This document shows positions 25,322 through 33,267 of a stretch of 64,000 bases of DNA, piece after piece. The DNA is from Eggerthella timonensis (GTDB lineage: Bacteria > Actinomycetota > Coriobacteriia > Coriobacteriales > Eggerthellaceae): contig NZ_FXXA01000002.1 in assembly GCF_900184265.1 (NCBI RefSeq), positions 2,590,539-2,654,538 of the forward strand. Reading direction: 5' to 3'. Made by a program: the position numbers and the translations under genes. Under the pieces are notes generated by a model. That model was not told where the DNA came from. It worked only from the letters and a program-made list of their open reading frames with translations, and did not search any database. How positions within the stretch are numbered: the first letter of the stretch is position 1; each line of letters starts with the position of its first letter.

Positions 25322-26596
25322 CTACGCGTCCAGCATCTCGACGAACGCGCCGATACGCGTGCGCAGCTGCTCGGCGTCGTTGTCGGCGTAGTCCGTCTCG
25401 AGGCCCAGGCACGGGATGCCCTCCTCGGCGAGCGCGTCGGCCAACGAGCCCTTCTCCACGTCGTAGAGCGTGCAGAACTTGAGGTTCGCGTCGATCACGC
25501 CGTCCACCTGGTACTCCTTCGCCATGCGCACCACGTCGGCGACGCGACCCGGGTTCGGCGTGAAGCACGCGCAGTTGTTCTTCATGTAGCGCTCGGACAG
25601 CGCCTGGAACATGCCGTCGAGCGTGTCGGCGCCCTCGTCTACCTCGTTCTCGAAGTAGCGCGTGCCCGTGCACATCTCCTCGCACACCACCACGGCGCCG
25701 CTCGTCTCGATGAGGTGGTGCAGCTTCCAGTTCGGGATGGCCAGCGGCGTGCCCGTGACGAGGATGCGCTTCGTGCCGGCCGGCGCCGCGCCCTCGCCGC
25801 GCTCGATGCGCTCCTCCAGCTCGTCGGCCAGCTTGTTGGCCGTCTCGGCACAGCGCGCCGGGTCGTCGAAGAACGCGATCTGCATCATGAGCAAGGCGTC
25901 CTTGCCGCTGATGGGCACCGGGTCGGCCTTGCGGGCCTCGTACACGCGCGCCAGCGCGCGGCGCTTCTCGTTGATGAGGCGGATGGCCCGGGCCAGGTTC
26001 TCCTCGGTCAACTCGTTGCCCGTGACCGCTTCCACCTTCTTCGCGAACAGGGCGATCTCGTCCTTCCACGCCGCGATGTCCTTGGCGCGCTTCACCTGCG
26101 GAACGTCCATGACGTACGTCTCTTTGTCGGCCCCGAGGATCTCGTAAGCCTTCTTCTTGCCGTCGCACGTGGTCTCGCCCACGTACAGATCCGCCACGCT
26201 GAAGTACGGGCAGGTCCGGCCGAAGTGCGCGCCGAGCGACGCCTTGATCAGCGGGCAGATGCCGCTCGGCAGCACCTTCTCGCCTTCGGGCACCCAGAAC
26301 TGCGAGCCGCCGCACAAGCCGGTGACCGCGCCGCCGCAGGCGACGACCACCTCGTCGGGCACGAACACGCAGAACGTGCCGAACACCTTGCCCCCGCGGC
26401 TTTGCAGCTCGATGAGCTCGGCCGGGCGCACGCCGTGGATCTCGGACACCACGAAGTCGTAGAACGCCATGTTCTCCGGTCGGTTCTCCTGCGTGAGGTA
26501 CGTGTCGCCGAACGCCATCGGCAGCACGGCGCACAGCTGGTCGTGCGTTTCCAGGTCCATACCCAGGTCTTTCCACATAGCCTGATAATCAGCCAT
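25322..26596 (-). CDS. HgdB-family double-cubane-type reductase component (2-hydroxyacyl-CoA dehydratase D-like)
   Basis: 424 aa, close in length to E. coli YjiM and double-cubane cluster proteins. Many conserved cysteines: FGTFCVFVPDE, ACGGAVTGLCGG, SGICPLIKASLG, GRTCPYFSV, VCEEMCTG, NNCACF and KFCTLYD. These proteins receive electrons from an ATP-driven activase and perform difficult low-potential two-electron reductions; physiological substrates are mostly unknown. It is first of a minus-strand block with DUF3343, yedF, desulfurase, DUF3343 and activase. That context, not its sequence, suggests a selenium- or sulfur-linked substrate. Confidence 0.85.
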   Translation of the reverse strand: MADYQAMWKDLGMDLETHDQLCAVLPMAFGDTYLTQENRPENMAFYDFVVSEIHGVRPAELIELQSRGGKVFGTFCVFVPDEVVVACGGAVTGLCGGSQFWVPEGEKVLPSGICPLIKASLGAHFGRTCPYFSVADLYVGETTCDGKKKAYEILGADKETYVMDVPQVKRAKDIAAWKDEIALFAKKVEAVTGNELTEENLARAIRLINEKRRALARVYEARKADPVPISGKDALLMMQIAFFDDPARCAETANKLADELEERIERGEGAAPAGTKRILVTGTPLAIPNWKLHHLIETSGAVVVCEEMCTGTRYFENEVDEGADTLDGMFQALSERYMKNNCACFTPNPGRVADVVRMAKEYQVDGVIDANLKFCTLYDVEKGSLADALAEEGIPCLGLETDYADNDAEQLRTRIGAFVEMLDA

Positions 26597-26885
26597 GAAG
26601 GCCCCCTTCGATACCGGTCGATGAGCAAGCTTGCGTCGCGAGACGGCATGCTTGCGGCACTATTCGATTGCGATGCAGAATGGATGGAACAGCGCCGCCG
26701 GACGCGCGCAGAGGCGCATGCGGGACGCGATGAGGTGCGCGGAAGCGAAGCGCCGCCCCGCATGCAGAAATGGCACCCGCGCAGAAGTCGTGCCAATGCG
26801 AAGCAACGCCGTAATGATACCGTATGTCGGCCGCCCGTCGCAATCATCGATTCCATGATCGGCGAGCGGTCGGCGGCGAGGCCCT

Positions 26886-27713
26886 TTACCTGCTCGCGGC
26901 CTTTTGCCGATGGACGAACCAGAACGCGAGCCCCACTGCGACGCCGCCGACGATGTTGCCGAGCGTGGCCGCCGACAGGTTCGCGGCGAGGCCGCCGAGC
27001 GTGACCGCGTCGGGAGCGCCCACGCCCATCGAGTTGAGCAGCAGCCCCATGGGAAGGAAGAACATGTTGGCGACGCAGTGCTCGAACCCGCAGGCGACGA
27101 AGGCCGAGATGGGCAGGATGATGCCGATGACCTTGTCGACGACGGTGCGCGCCGAGAAGCCGATCCATACCGCCAGGCACACGAGGATGTTGCACATGAC
27201 GCCTTTGAAGAACAGCGTGGCCCAATCGGGAGCGACCTTGCCCGCCGCCACGCTGACGAACGCCTCGCCGACCGCCCCGCCGTTCATGGCGGCGACGTTG
27301 GCGAGGAAGACGAGCGCGAGCGCGACGAGCGCTCCCGCAAGGTTGCCGATCCAGACGATCGCCCAGTTCCGCAGCAAGAGCGCCCACCCGATCCGCTTCG
27401 ACGCCTTGGCGCATACCATGAGGATGTTGCCGGTGAACAGCTCGGCCCCGCAGCACAGCACGAGCACGAGGCCGAGGCAGAAGCAGACGCCGCCCACCAT
27501 GCGCTGCACGGCGAACGGCATGGTCGGATCGCCGAGGAACACGCAGAAGTACAGCGCGCCGAACGCGATGAACGCGCCGGCGAGCATGGAGGACGCGAAG
27601 CACCTCGCCGACGGAATGGCCGCTTTCGCCTCCCCGACGGCCTCGGCCTTCGCAGCGGTCTCGGCCGGCGAGAGCGCGTCCGGCTTGAGCGTTTTGATTT
27701 CGTCTGGCGTCAT
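26886..27713 (-). CDS. focA: Formate/nitrite transporter (FNT) family channel
   Basis: 275 aa with six membrane spans, forming pentameric channels for small anions. The motifs GALYFCVFLGDP, CCGAELFTGN and FVACGFEHCVANMFFLP (selectivity-filter region and central His) match FNT proteins. Formate is the likely substrate because the formate dehydrogenase operon and Sec genes are close; nitrite or hydrosulfide cannot be excluded by sequence. It lies 290 bp downstream of its neighbour's start and is divergent from selA. Confidence 0.88.
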   Translation of the reverse strand: MTPDEIKTLKPDALSPAETAAKAEAVGEAKAAIPSARCFASSMLAGAFIAFGALYFCVFLGDPTMPFAVQRMVGGVCFCLGLVLVLCCGAELFTGNILMVCAKASKRIGWALLLRNWAIVWIGNLAGALVALALVFLANVAAMNGGAVGEAFVSVAAGKVAPDWATLFFKGVMCNILVCLAVWIGFSARTVVDKVIGIILPISAFVACGFEHCVANMFFLPMGLLLNSMGVGAPDAVTLGGLAANLSAATLGNIVGGVAVGLAFWFVHRQKAASR

Positions 27714-27910
27714 GATTGAGCCCTTTTCCTTCCCTGTCTCGTCCCGGCCCCGATCCTCGTCCCCTTCGAAGCCGCAGGGTATGGTACCTCAACTCGCCGC
27801 CTCGAGGCGAAACAATAGTCTTTTCCTCGACAATTTCCCCATCGCAGCGCCCCGCGCCGGGGTTCTCCGCGAATGTTCCCGGGTCGTTCGCCCACCGCGG
27901 CGCGGAGGGC

Positions 27911-27919
27911 TGGTATACT
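27911..27919 (+). promoter_or_regulatory. Extended -10 promoter of selAB
   Basis: TGG-TATACT, an extended -10, lies 59 nt before the selA ATG. No convincing -35 is seen. It shares the form of the selD promoter. Confidence 0.5.
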
Positions 27920-27978
27920 TTGGAGCGCGGCCGCATCGGCCGCGCGCTCCCGCACCCAAGCACGAGAAAGGCGCTCTT

Positions 27979-29457
27979 ATGGCGAATCCGTCACGCACCG
28001 ACCTGCTCCGCGCGCTCCCGCAGGTGGAGGAAATGCTCCAGCTGCCCGAGGTGAGCGCGCTTCTGTCGCTCGTTCCCCGCAGCGTGCTCGCCGACTGCGT
28101 GCGCGAGGCCGTCGACGAGCTGCGCCAGGCGGTGCTCGCCGACGCCTGCGACGAGGTGGACGTCCATGCGCTGGCCGACGCCGTGCGCGCCCGTGCGCTG
28201 GCCAAGGCGCGGCCCTCGCTGCGCCGCGTGATCAACGCCACCGGCATCGTCGTGCACACGAACCTCGGGCGCAGCCCGCTGGCCGACGAGGCCGTGCGCG
28301 CCGTGGAGGACGTTGCGCGCGGCTACTCCACGCTGGAGTACGACACCGAGGCCATGGCGCGCGGCAGCCGCCACGACCATGTCGAGCGCCTCGTGTGCAC
28401 GCTCACCGGCGCCGAGGCGGCGCTGGCCGTGAACAACAACGCGGCGGCCGTCATGATGGTGCTCCACGAGTTCGCGCGCGGCCACGAGGCGGTCGTGTCG
28501 CGCGGCGAGCTCGTGGAGATCGGCGGGTCGTTCCGCATCCCCGACATCATGGAGCTGTCGCAGGCCCGCATGGTAGAGGTGGGCACCACGAACAAGACGC
28601 ACGCCGTGGATTACGAGCGGGCCATCGGCGCCGACACCTCGATGGTGCTCAAGGTGCATCCCTCCAACTACCGCGTGGTGGGCTTCACCGAAGGCGTGGC
28701 CGCAGGCGATTTGCGCGCGCTGGCCGACGCCGAGAACGCGCGCCGCGCCGCAGCCGGCGAGCCGGGCGCGGGCGAGCTGCTCGTGTACGAGGACCAGGGG
28801 TCGGGCGCGTTTCTGAACCTCGAGGCGTTCGGGGCGTACGCCGAGCCCACCGTCGCCGAGTCGCTGCAGGCGGGCTGCGACCTCGTGTCGTTCTCGGGCG
28901 ACAAGCTTTTGGGCGGGCCGCAGGCGGGCATCATCGTGGGCGCGAAGCGGTTCATCGACCGCCTGAAGAAGAACCCCTACGCCCGCGCCATGCGCCTCGA
29001 CAAGATGACGCTGGCCGCGCTCGAGGCCACGCTGCGCCTCTACCTCGACCCTGCCGCAGCGCTCGAGCGCATCCCCGCGCTGCGCATGCTGTCCGAGTCG
29101 GGCGAGGCCGTGCGCGAGCGCGCCGAGCAGCTGGCAGCGGCCGTCGAGGCGGCGCTGCCCGCGGGCGCGGCGCGCGTCGGCGTCGTCCCGGAAACGGCGC
29201 GGGCGGGCGGCGGCGCGCTGCCGCTGTGCGACATCGAATCGCACGCAGTGCGCATCGAGTTTCTGCGCGGGGACGCACAGGGGTGCGAGACGTTCCTCGT
29301 CTCGCGGCGCGACGTGCCCGTGGTGGGCCGTATCAAGCACGACGCCGTGCTGCTGGACGCGCGCACCGTGGCCGAGGACGAGCTGGCCGAGGCTGCCGAG
29401 GCCGTGCGCGCCTACTTCGACGCGCTCGACGCCGAGGCCGAGAGGGGCCGGGCATGA
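27979..29457 (+). CDS. selA: L-seryl-tRNA(Sec) selenium transferase
   Basis: 492 aa, slightly longer than E. coli SelA (463). A PLP enzyme that converts Ser-tRNA-Sec to Sec-tRNA-Sec using selenophosphate. RVINATGIVVHTNLGRSPL is the family signature, and SFSGDKLLGGPQAGII carries the PLP lysine. The start at 27979 follows GAGAAAGGCG and begins the N-terminal tRNA-binding domain (RTDLLRALPQVEEML). The stop overlaps the selB start (ATGA), so the pair is co-translated. Confidence 0.97.
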   Translation: MANPSRTDLLRALPQVEEMLQLPEVSALLSLVPRSVLADCVREAVDELRQAVLADACDEVDVHALADAVRARALAKARPSLRRVINATGIVVHTNLGRSPLADEAVRAVEDVARGYSTLEYDTEAMARGSRHDHVERLVCTLTGAEAALAVNNNAAAVMMVLHEFARGHEAVVSRGELVEIGGSFRIPDIMELSQARMVEVGTTNKTHAVDYERAIGADTSMVLKVHPSNYRVVGFTEGVAAGDLRALADAENARRAAAGEPGAGELLVYEDQGSGAFLNLEAFGAYAEPTVAESLQAGCDLVSFSGDKLLGGPQAGIIVGAKRFIDRLKKNPYARAMRLDKMTLAALEATLRLYLDPAAALERIPALRMLSESGEAVRERAEQLAAAVEAALPAGAARVGVVPETARAGGGALPLCDIESHAVRIEFLRGDAQGCETFLVSRRDVPVVGRIKHDAVLLDARTVAEDELAEAAEAVRAYFDALDAEAERGRA

Positions 29458-31391
29458 GCGAGGCGACGCAGACCGACCTCGTGCTGGGCACGGCCGGCCA
29501 CATCGACCACGGCAAGTCGTCGCTCGTGCTGGCGCTGACCGGCACCGACCCCGATCGTCTGGCCGAGGAGAAGCAGCGCGGCATCACCATCGAGCTGGGC
29601 TTCGCCCGCCTCGACCTGCCGGACGGCACGAAGCTCGGCGTGGTGGACGTGCCGGGCCACGAGCGGTTCGTGCGCCAGATGATCGCGGGGTCGACGGGCA
29701 TCGACCTGGCGCTTCTGTGCATCGCCGTCGACGACGGCGTCATGCCGCAGACGGTGGAGCACCTCGCCGTGCTCGAGCTGCTGGGCATCCGCACCTGCGT
29801 GGTGGCGCTCACGAAGACCGATCTCGTGGACGAGGAATGGGCGCTGTTCATGGCCGAGGAGGTGCGGGGGCGCCTGGCGGGCACGCCCTACGCCGAAGCC
29901 GAGATCGTCCCCGTGTCCAGCCGCACGGGCGCCGGCCTGCCCGAGCTGCGCTCGGCGCTCTCGCGCGCCGCGCGCACGACGCGCCGCGCGAAGGCGGGCA
30001 CGCGCCTGCGCCTGCCCGTCGACCGCGTGTTCAGCATCAAGGGCGCCGGCACCGTGGTCACGGGCACCCTGTGGAGCGGGTCGGCGCAGGTGGGCGACGA
30101 GGTGGAGGTGCACCCCTCCGGCCTGCGCACGCGCGTGCGCAGCGTGCAGGTGCATGGCGCGCCCGTCGAGCGCGCCGAGGCCGGGCACCGCGTGGCCCTC
30201 AACCTGAACGCGGTGTCCGTCGACGAGGTGCGCCCCGGCGACTTCCTTGCCGCGCCGGGCGCCGCGAGCGCCACCGACCGCTTCGACGCATCGCTTTCCT
30301 ACCTGGGCGTTCCCGGAAAGGGCAAGCCGCTCGCCAGCGGCGCGCGCGTGCACGTGGCGCACGGGACGCGCGAGGTGACGGGGCGCGTGCTGCTCATGGA
30401 CGGCCGGGAATCGCTCGCCGCGGGCGAGCGCGCCTACGCGCAGGTCCGCCTCGACGAGCCGCTGCCCGTGGCCTGGCGCGACCGCTTCGTCGTGCGCTCG
30501 TACTCGCCGGTGCACGTCATCGGCGGCGGCGAGGTGCTGCGCGCCCGCCCGCGTCGCACCACCACGCTCGCGCCCGGGGCGGCCGAGCTGCTCGACGCGC
30601 TGCGCGCGGGAGACGAGGCGGCCGTGGCGCGATCCGCGTTCGCGTTGGCCGCCGCGCCCGTCACCGCCGCCGAGCTGGCCGCGCTTTCGGGGCTCGAGGA
30701 GGACGCGGCCGCGCGCGAGCTCGAGGCGCTGGCCGCGGGCAACGCCGCGGTGCGCCTCGGAGGCGACGGCGGGCGCGCGGTGCGCTACGCGGCGGCCTCC
30801 GTGCTGCAGAAGCAGCGCTCCGCAATCGAGAACGCGCTTTTGAAGTTCCACGCCGAGAACCCGTCGGCCACCGGCATCTCGAAGGACGCGCTGCGCGGGC
30901 GCTGCCTGCCGCGCCTGGACGCGAGCTGCTTCGACGTGCTGCTGGACGACGCCGTCGCCCGGGGCCTGGCCGTGGTTGACGGCGGCGAGGCGAGCCACCC
31001 GAAGGCGGGCGCCGGGGCGCGCAAGCTGGAGGAGCAGGCGGCGGCGCGGCTGCGCGAGACGCTGGCCGCCGCGGCAGGAGCGCCGCCTTCCACGAGCGAG
31101 CTCGTCGCGACGAGCGGCCTGGACGCCTCGCTCGTCCACCGCGTGCTGGGCGGCCTCGAGAAGCAGGGGCTCGTGCGCCGCATCGGCGCGGACTTCTACT
31201 TCGATGCGACGGCGCTCGCCGCCTTCGAGCAGGCCGTGCGCGCCCGCCTCGCCGATGGCCCCGCCACGGCGGCAGAGCTCAAGGACGCGATGGGCACGAG
31301 CAGGAAGTACGCCATCCCCCTGCTCGAGTTCTTTGACGCCCAAGCCGTCACCCGCCGAGAGGGGGACGTGCGCGTGCTGGGCGGAAGGTAG
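29454..31391 (+). CDS. selB: Selenocysteine-specific elongation factor SelB
   Basis: 645 aa. The GTPase brings Sec-tRNA to UGA codons next to a bSECIS. G1 motif GTAGHIDHGKSSL at residues 13-25, DVPGHERF (G3), TKTD (G4), then the EF-Tu-like barrels and, from about residue 380, winged-helix domains (GLEEDAAAREL; LDASLVHRVLGGLEKQG) that bind the SECIS loop. The start overlaps selA by 4 nt. It is convergent with tRNA-Sec. Confidence 0.97.
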   Translation: MSEATQTDLVLGTAGHIDHGKSSLVLALTGTDPDRLAEEKQRGITIELGFARLDLPDGTKLGVVDVPGHERFVRQMIAGSTGIDLALLCIAVDDGVMPQTVEHLAVLELLGIRTCVVALTKTDLVDEEWALFMAEEVRGRLAGTPYAEAEIVPVSSRTGAGLPELRSALSRAARTTRRAKAGTRLRLPVDRVFSIKGAGTVVTGTLWSGSAQVGDEVEVHPSGLRTRVRSVQVHGAPVERAEAGHRVALNLNAVSVDEVRPGDFLAAPGAASATDRFDASLSYLGVPGKGKPLASGARVHVAHGTREVTGRVLLMDGRESLAAGERAYAQVRLDEPLPVAWRDRFVVRSYSPVHVIGGGEVLRARPRRTTTLAPGAAELLDALRAGDEAAVARSAFALAAAPVTAAELAALSGLEEDAAARELEALAAGNAAVRLGGDGGRAVRYAAASVLQKQRSAIENALLKFHAENPSATGISKDALRGRCLPRLDASCFDVLLDDAVARGLAVVDGGEASHPKAGAGARKLEEQAAARLRETLAAAAGAPPSTSELVATSGLDASLVHRVLGGLEKQGLVRRIGADFYFDATALAAFEQAVRARLADGPATAAELKDAMGTSRKYAIPLLEFFDAQAVTRREGDVRVLGGR

Positions 31392-31392
31392 G

Positions 31393-31416
31393 ACGCTTCC
31401 GTTCGGAGCGTTTCTC
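31393..31416 (+). terminator. selAB terminator
   Basis: ACGCTTCC and GGAGCGT (31393-31411) form a 7-bp stem with one G-U pair, followed by TTTCT, immediately after the selB stop. Confidence 0.65.
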
Positions 31417-31420
31417 AGAC

Positions 31421-31446
31421 GAAAAAAGCGCCCCTTCGGGGGCGCT
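31421..31446 (-). terminator. tRNA-Sec terminator
   Basis: Stem AGCGCCCC/GGGGCGCT, loop of 4 nt, followed on the minus strand by six Ts, 10 nt beyond the tRNA 3' end. A textbook intrinsic terminator. Confidence 0.85.
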
Positions 31447-31455
31447 TCGCGTATC

Positions 31456-31552
31456 TGGCGGAGATGTGTGCGAATCGAACACACCCGAGACGTTCTGCAC
31501 GCCTCACAGCGGCTTTGAAGGCCGTGGGGCCCACCAGGACCCATCCATCTCC
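31456..31552 (-). tRNA. selC: tRNA-Sec (anticodon TCA)
   Basis: 97 nt including encoded CCA. The 5' GGAGATG pairs with CATCTCC before G-CCA; the anticodon loop is CTTCAAA with TCA (CGGCC/GGCCG-type arm); there is a long variable arm; the T arm has GTGTG-TTCGATT-CGCAC. Length and anticodon identify tRNA-Sec, which decodes the UGA codons of fdhA, selD and the left-edge reductase. Upstream GGTACTAT near 31580 may be its -10, and GGTGCC-GAC-GGCACC forms a small hairpin in the leader. Confidence 0.95.
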
Positions 31553-31755
31553 AATAAGAAGGTGCCGTCGGCACCGTTGATATAGTACCGCATTTGCCGG
31601 CGTCGCGGCCGCGCGTTCCGAAATGTTGCGAATCATTCAGCAATTCCCCAAAACCGCGAGCGCGCAGCGCAGGCCGGGTGCGCCACGGCTGGCGTAGCAC
31701 GGGATCCTTCGGCTCGCTCGAATAACGAGTTGAACTGCGGTATGCCGCTCCATAG

Positions 31756-31918
31756 TAAACCACCGTTGACACGTACTGGCGTTCGCCCGCGAATCGGCTC
31801 AGCTGCTTGCGATCGGGCCCGATCGCAAGCCCTCCTTGCCGCTGCAGCATGCATGGGGGGGGGGGCGGCTCGACCCCGCCGGTCCCGGTATGGCCTGGCG
31901 TATGTCAACGGTGGTTTA
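31756..31918. repeat. Inverted repeat pair with a G11 run inside
   Basis: TAAACCACCGTTGAC (31756-31770) and its inverse GTCAACGGTGGTTTA (31904-31918) enclose about 135 bp. The interior has GCGATCGGGCCCGATCGC, an 18-bp palindrome, and a run of 11 Gs at 31855-31865. No reading frame is convincing. It is part of a 776-bp gene-free gap (31553-32328). Confidence 0.6.
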
Positions 31919-32138
31919 ACGTAGAGATTCTCGTTTCGCGGCCGTTTTCGACGGATATACGTCCCCGTTCAAAGCATCTCGCGGCGCGGGAAAATGCACC
32001 AAGCCGCTGAACTGGCCCTTTGAAAAACGTTCTCCTATGATCGGTACGCGCGTTCGAACGAAGCTCTTCCGAACGACGTATACCCGTCGAAAACGGCCAC
32101 GACCGGAGGAACTCTATGTCGATGGTGGTTTAACGTAG
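31901..32138 (+). repeat. 24-bp direct repeat, two copies
   Basis: Copies at 31901-31924 and 32115-32138 differ at 2 of 24 positions and share GGTGGTTTAACGTAG. The first copy overlaps the right arm of the preceding inverted repeat. The intervening 190 bp shows no gene. The pattern resembles ends of a lost insertion sequence, but no transposase is present. Confidence 0.55.
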
Positions 32139-32152
32139 GGGTATGCCGATGG

Positions 32153-32304
32153 TGGCAGGTTTCGACGTTTATCCGCCTTCGGGCGGGGCAACGGGAGGAG
32201 CATTCACCGCAAACCCTGGGGAAACGCCTGGTCGAGGGAGGGCCTTTTCGTCGTCTAGCGGCAGAAGCGGGAAAGCGATCGCGGTTTTCCGTCGAAACCT
32301 GCCA
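32153..32304. repeat. 152-bp element with 15-bp inverted arms beside amrS
   Basis: TGGCAGGTTTCGACG (32153-32167) is inverted at 32290-32304. The interior contains the hairpin CCGCC-TTCG-GGCGG and the palindrome GCGATCGC. It ends 25 nt beyond the amrS stop. The arm edge CTTCTGGCAG is shared with the element at 38369. Confidence 0.55.
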
Positions 32305-32328
32305 GAAGCGAGCGCCGCGCCCGTCCGC

Positions 32329-33267
32329 TCAGCAATTCCCCACGAGCACGTCGTCCAGGTGGCGGCGCGCCACGTCGGCGAGCGCGCGCAGGGCGGGCAC
32401 GGGCGTCGGGGGCCGATCGAGCATGCGGTGGCAGGGAAAGAACCGCGTGAGATGGTACGGGATGCACGGATCGAGCGATGCCAGCCAGGCCGCCGCCGCG
32501 TCGATCTCGTCGGGATCGTCGTTGAGGCCGGGGATCACGAGGGTCGTCACCTCGAGATGACACGCCGGATCGGCGGCCAGCGTCTCGATGGTGCGCTTGA
32601 CGGCGGTCAGATCGCCGCCCGCCAGGTCGTAGAACCCCTGCGTGAACCCCTTGAGGTCGATGTTGGCCGCGTCCACGACGCCGAGGAGCTCGGCGAGCGG
32701 CTCTTCGTTCACCATCCCGTTGCTCACCAGCACGTTCACGAGGCCCGCCTCGTGCGCGAGACGTCCCGCGTCGCGCACGTACTCGTAGCCCACGAGCGGC
32801 TCGTTGTAGGTGTAGGCGATGCCGACGCACCCGTCGTCGCACGCGCCGGCGGCCAGGCGCACCGCCTCCTCGGGGGAAAGCTCGCGCCATGCCGCATCGT
32901 CGGCCCCCGCGCACGCGATGCTCGCGTTCTGGCAGAACGGGCAGCGCAGGTTGCAGCCGTAGCTGCCCAGCGACAGCACCGTCGAGCCCGGGCGGAACCG
33001 CGCGAGCGGCTTTTTCTCCACCGGGTCGAGCGCGATCGAGGTGACGCGCCCGTAGTTCTCGTCCACCACGCGCCCGCCGCGCGCCACGCGCGCCCGGCAG
33101 ATGCCGCGCGCTCCCTCGGCGAGCGTGCACGCGTGCGGGCACACGCCGCAGACGGCGCGCGGGGAAGCGCCCCAGAACCGCACGGGATCCTTCGACTCCG
33201 CGCTGTCCCTTCCGCTCGGGACGGCGCCCTTGCCGTCAGCCACGGCGCGCCTCTCCCCCGCGTTCAT
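32329..33267 (-). CDS. amrS: AmmeMemoRadiSam system radical SAM enzyme
   Basis: 312 aa. The radical SAM cluster motif is CNLRCPFCQN, preceded by another cysteine motif (CGVCPHACTL), as in AmrS proteins. The family always travels with AMMECR1 and Memo proteins; its reaction is unknown. The start overlaps the preceding Memo-AMMECR1 gene by 32 nt, giving tight coupling. A later start would cut the CGVCPHAC motif, so the upstream ATG is kept. Confidence 0.92.
   Translation of the reverse strand: MNAGERRAVADGKGAVPSGRDSAESKDPVRFWGASPRAVCGVCPHACTLAEGARGICRARVARGGRVVDENYGRVTSIALDPVEKKPLARFRPGSTVLSLGSYGCNLRCPFCQNASIACAGADDAAWRELSPEEAVRLAAGACDDGCVGIAYTYNEPLVGYEYVRDAGRLAHEAGLVNVLVSNGMVNEEPLAELLGVVDAANIDLKGFTQGFYDLAGGDLTAVKRTIETLAADPACHLEVTTLVIPGLNDDPDEIDAAAAWLASLDPCIPYHLTRFFPCHRMLDRPPTPVPALRALADVARRHLDDVLVGNC

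Noticed and set aside
21952-26596. A 2-hydroxyglutarate fermentation operon
   Set aside because: It has only one HgdB-like chain with its activase, no alpha/beta dehydratase pair and no CoA-transferase, and is embedded with selenium genes.
26824-29457. SelA with a 385-residue N-terminal extension
   Set aside because: The extension lies antisense to the FNT channel and in the promoter region; the true start at 27979 has an RBS and the family N-terminus.
27873-31391. SelB with a 527-residue N-terminal extension
   Set aside because: The extension is a shadow of selA; the G1 motif begins just after ATG 29454.
31855-31865. G11 tract as a phase-variation switch
   Set aside because: It is not inside or just before any gene I can support, so no switched product is evident; sequencing error in length is also possible.
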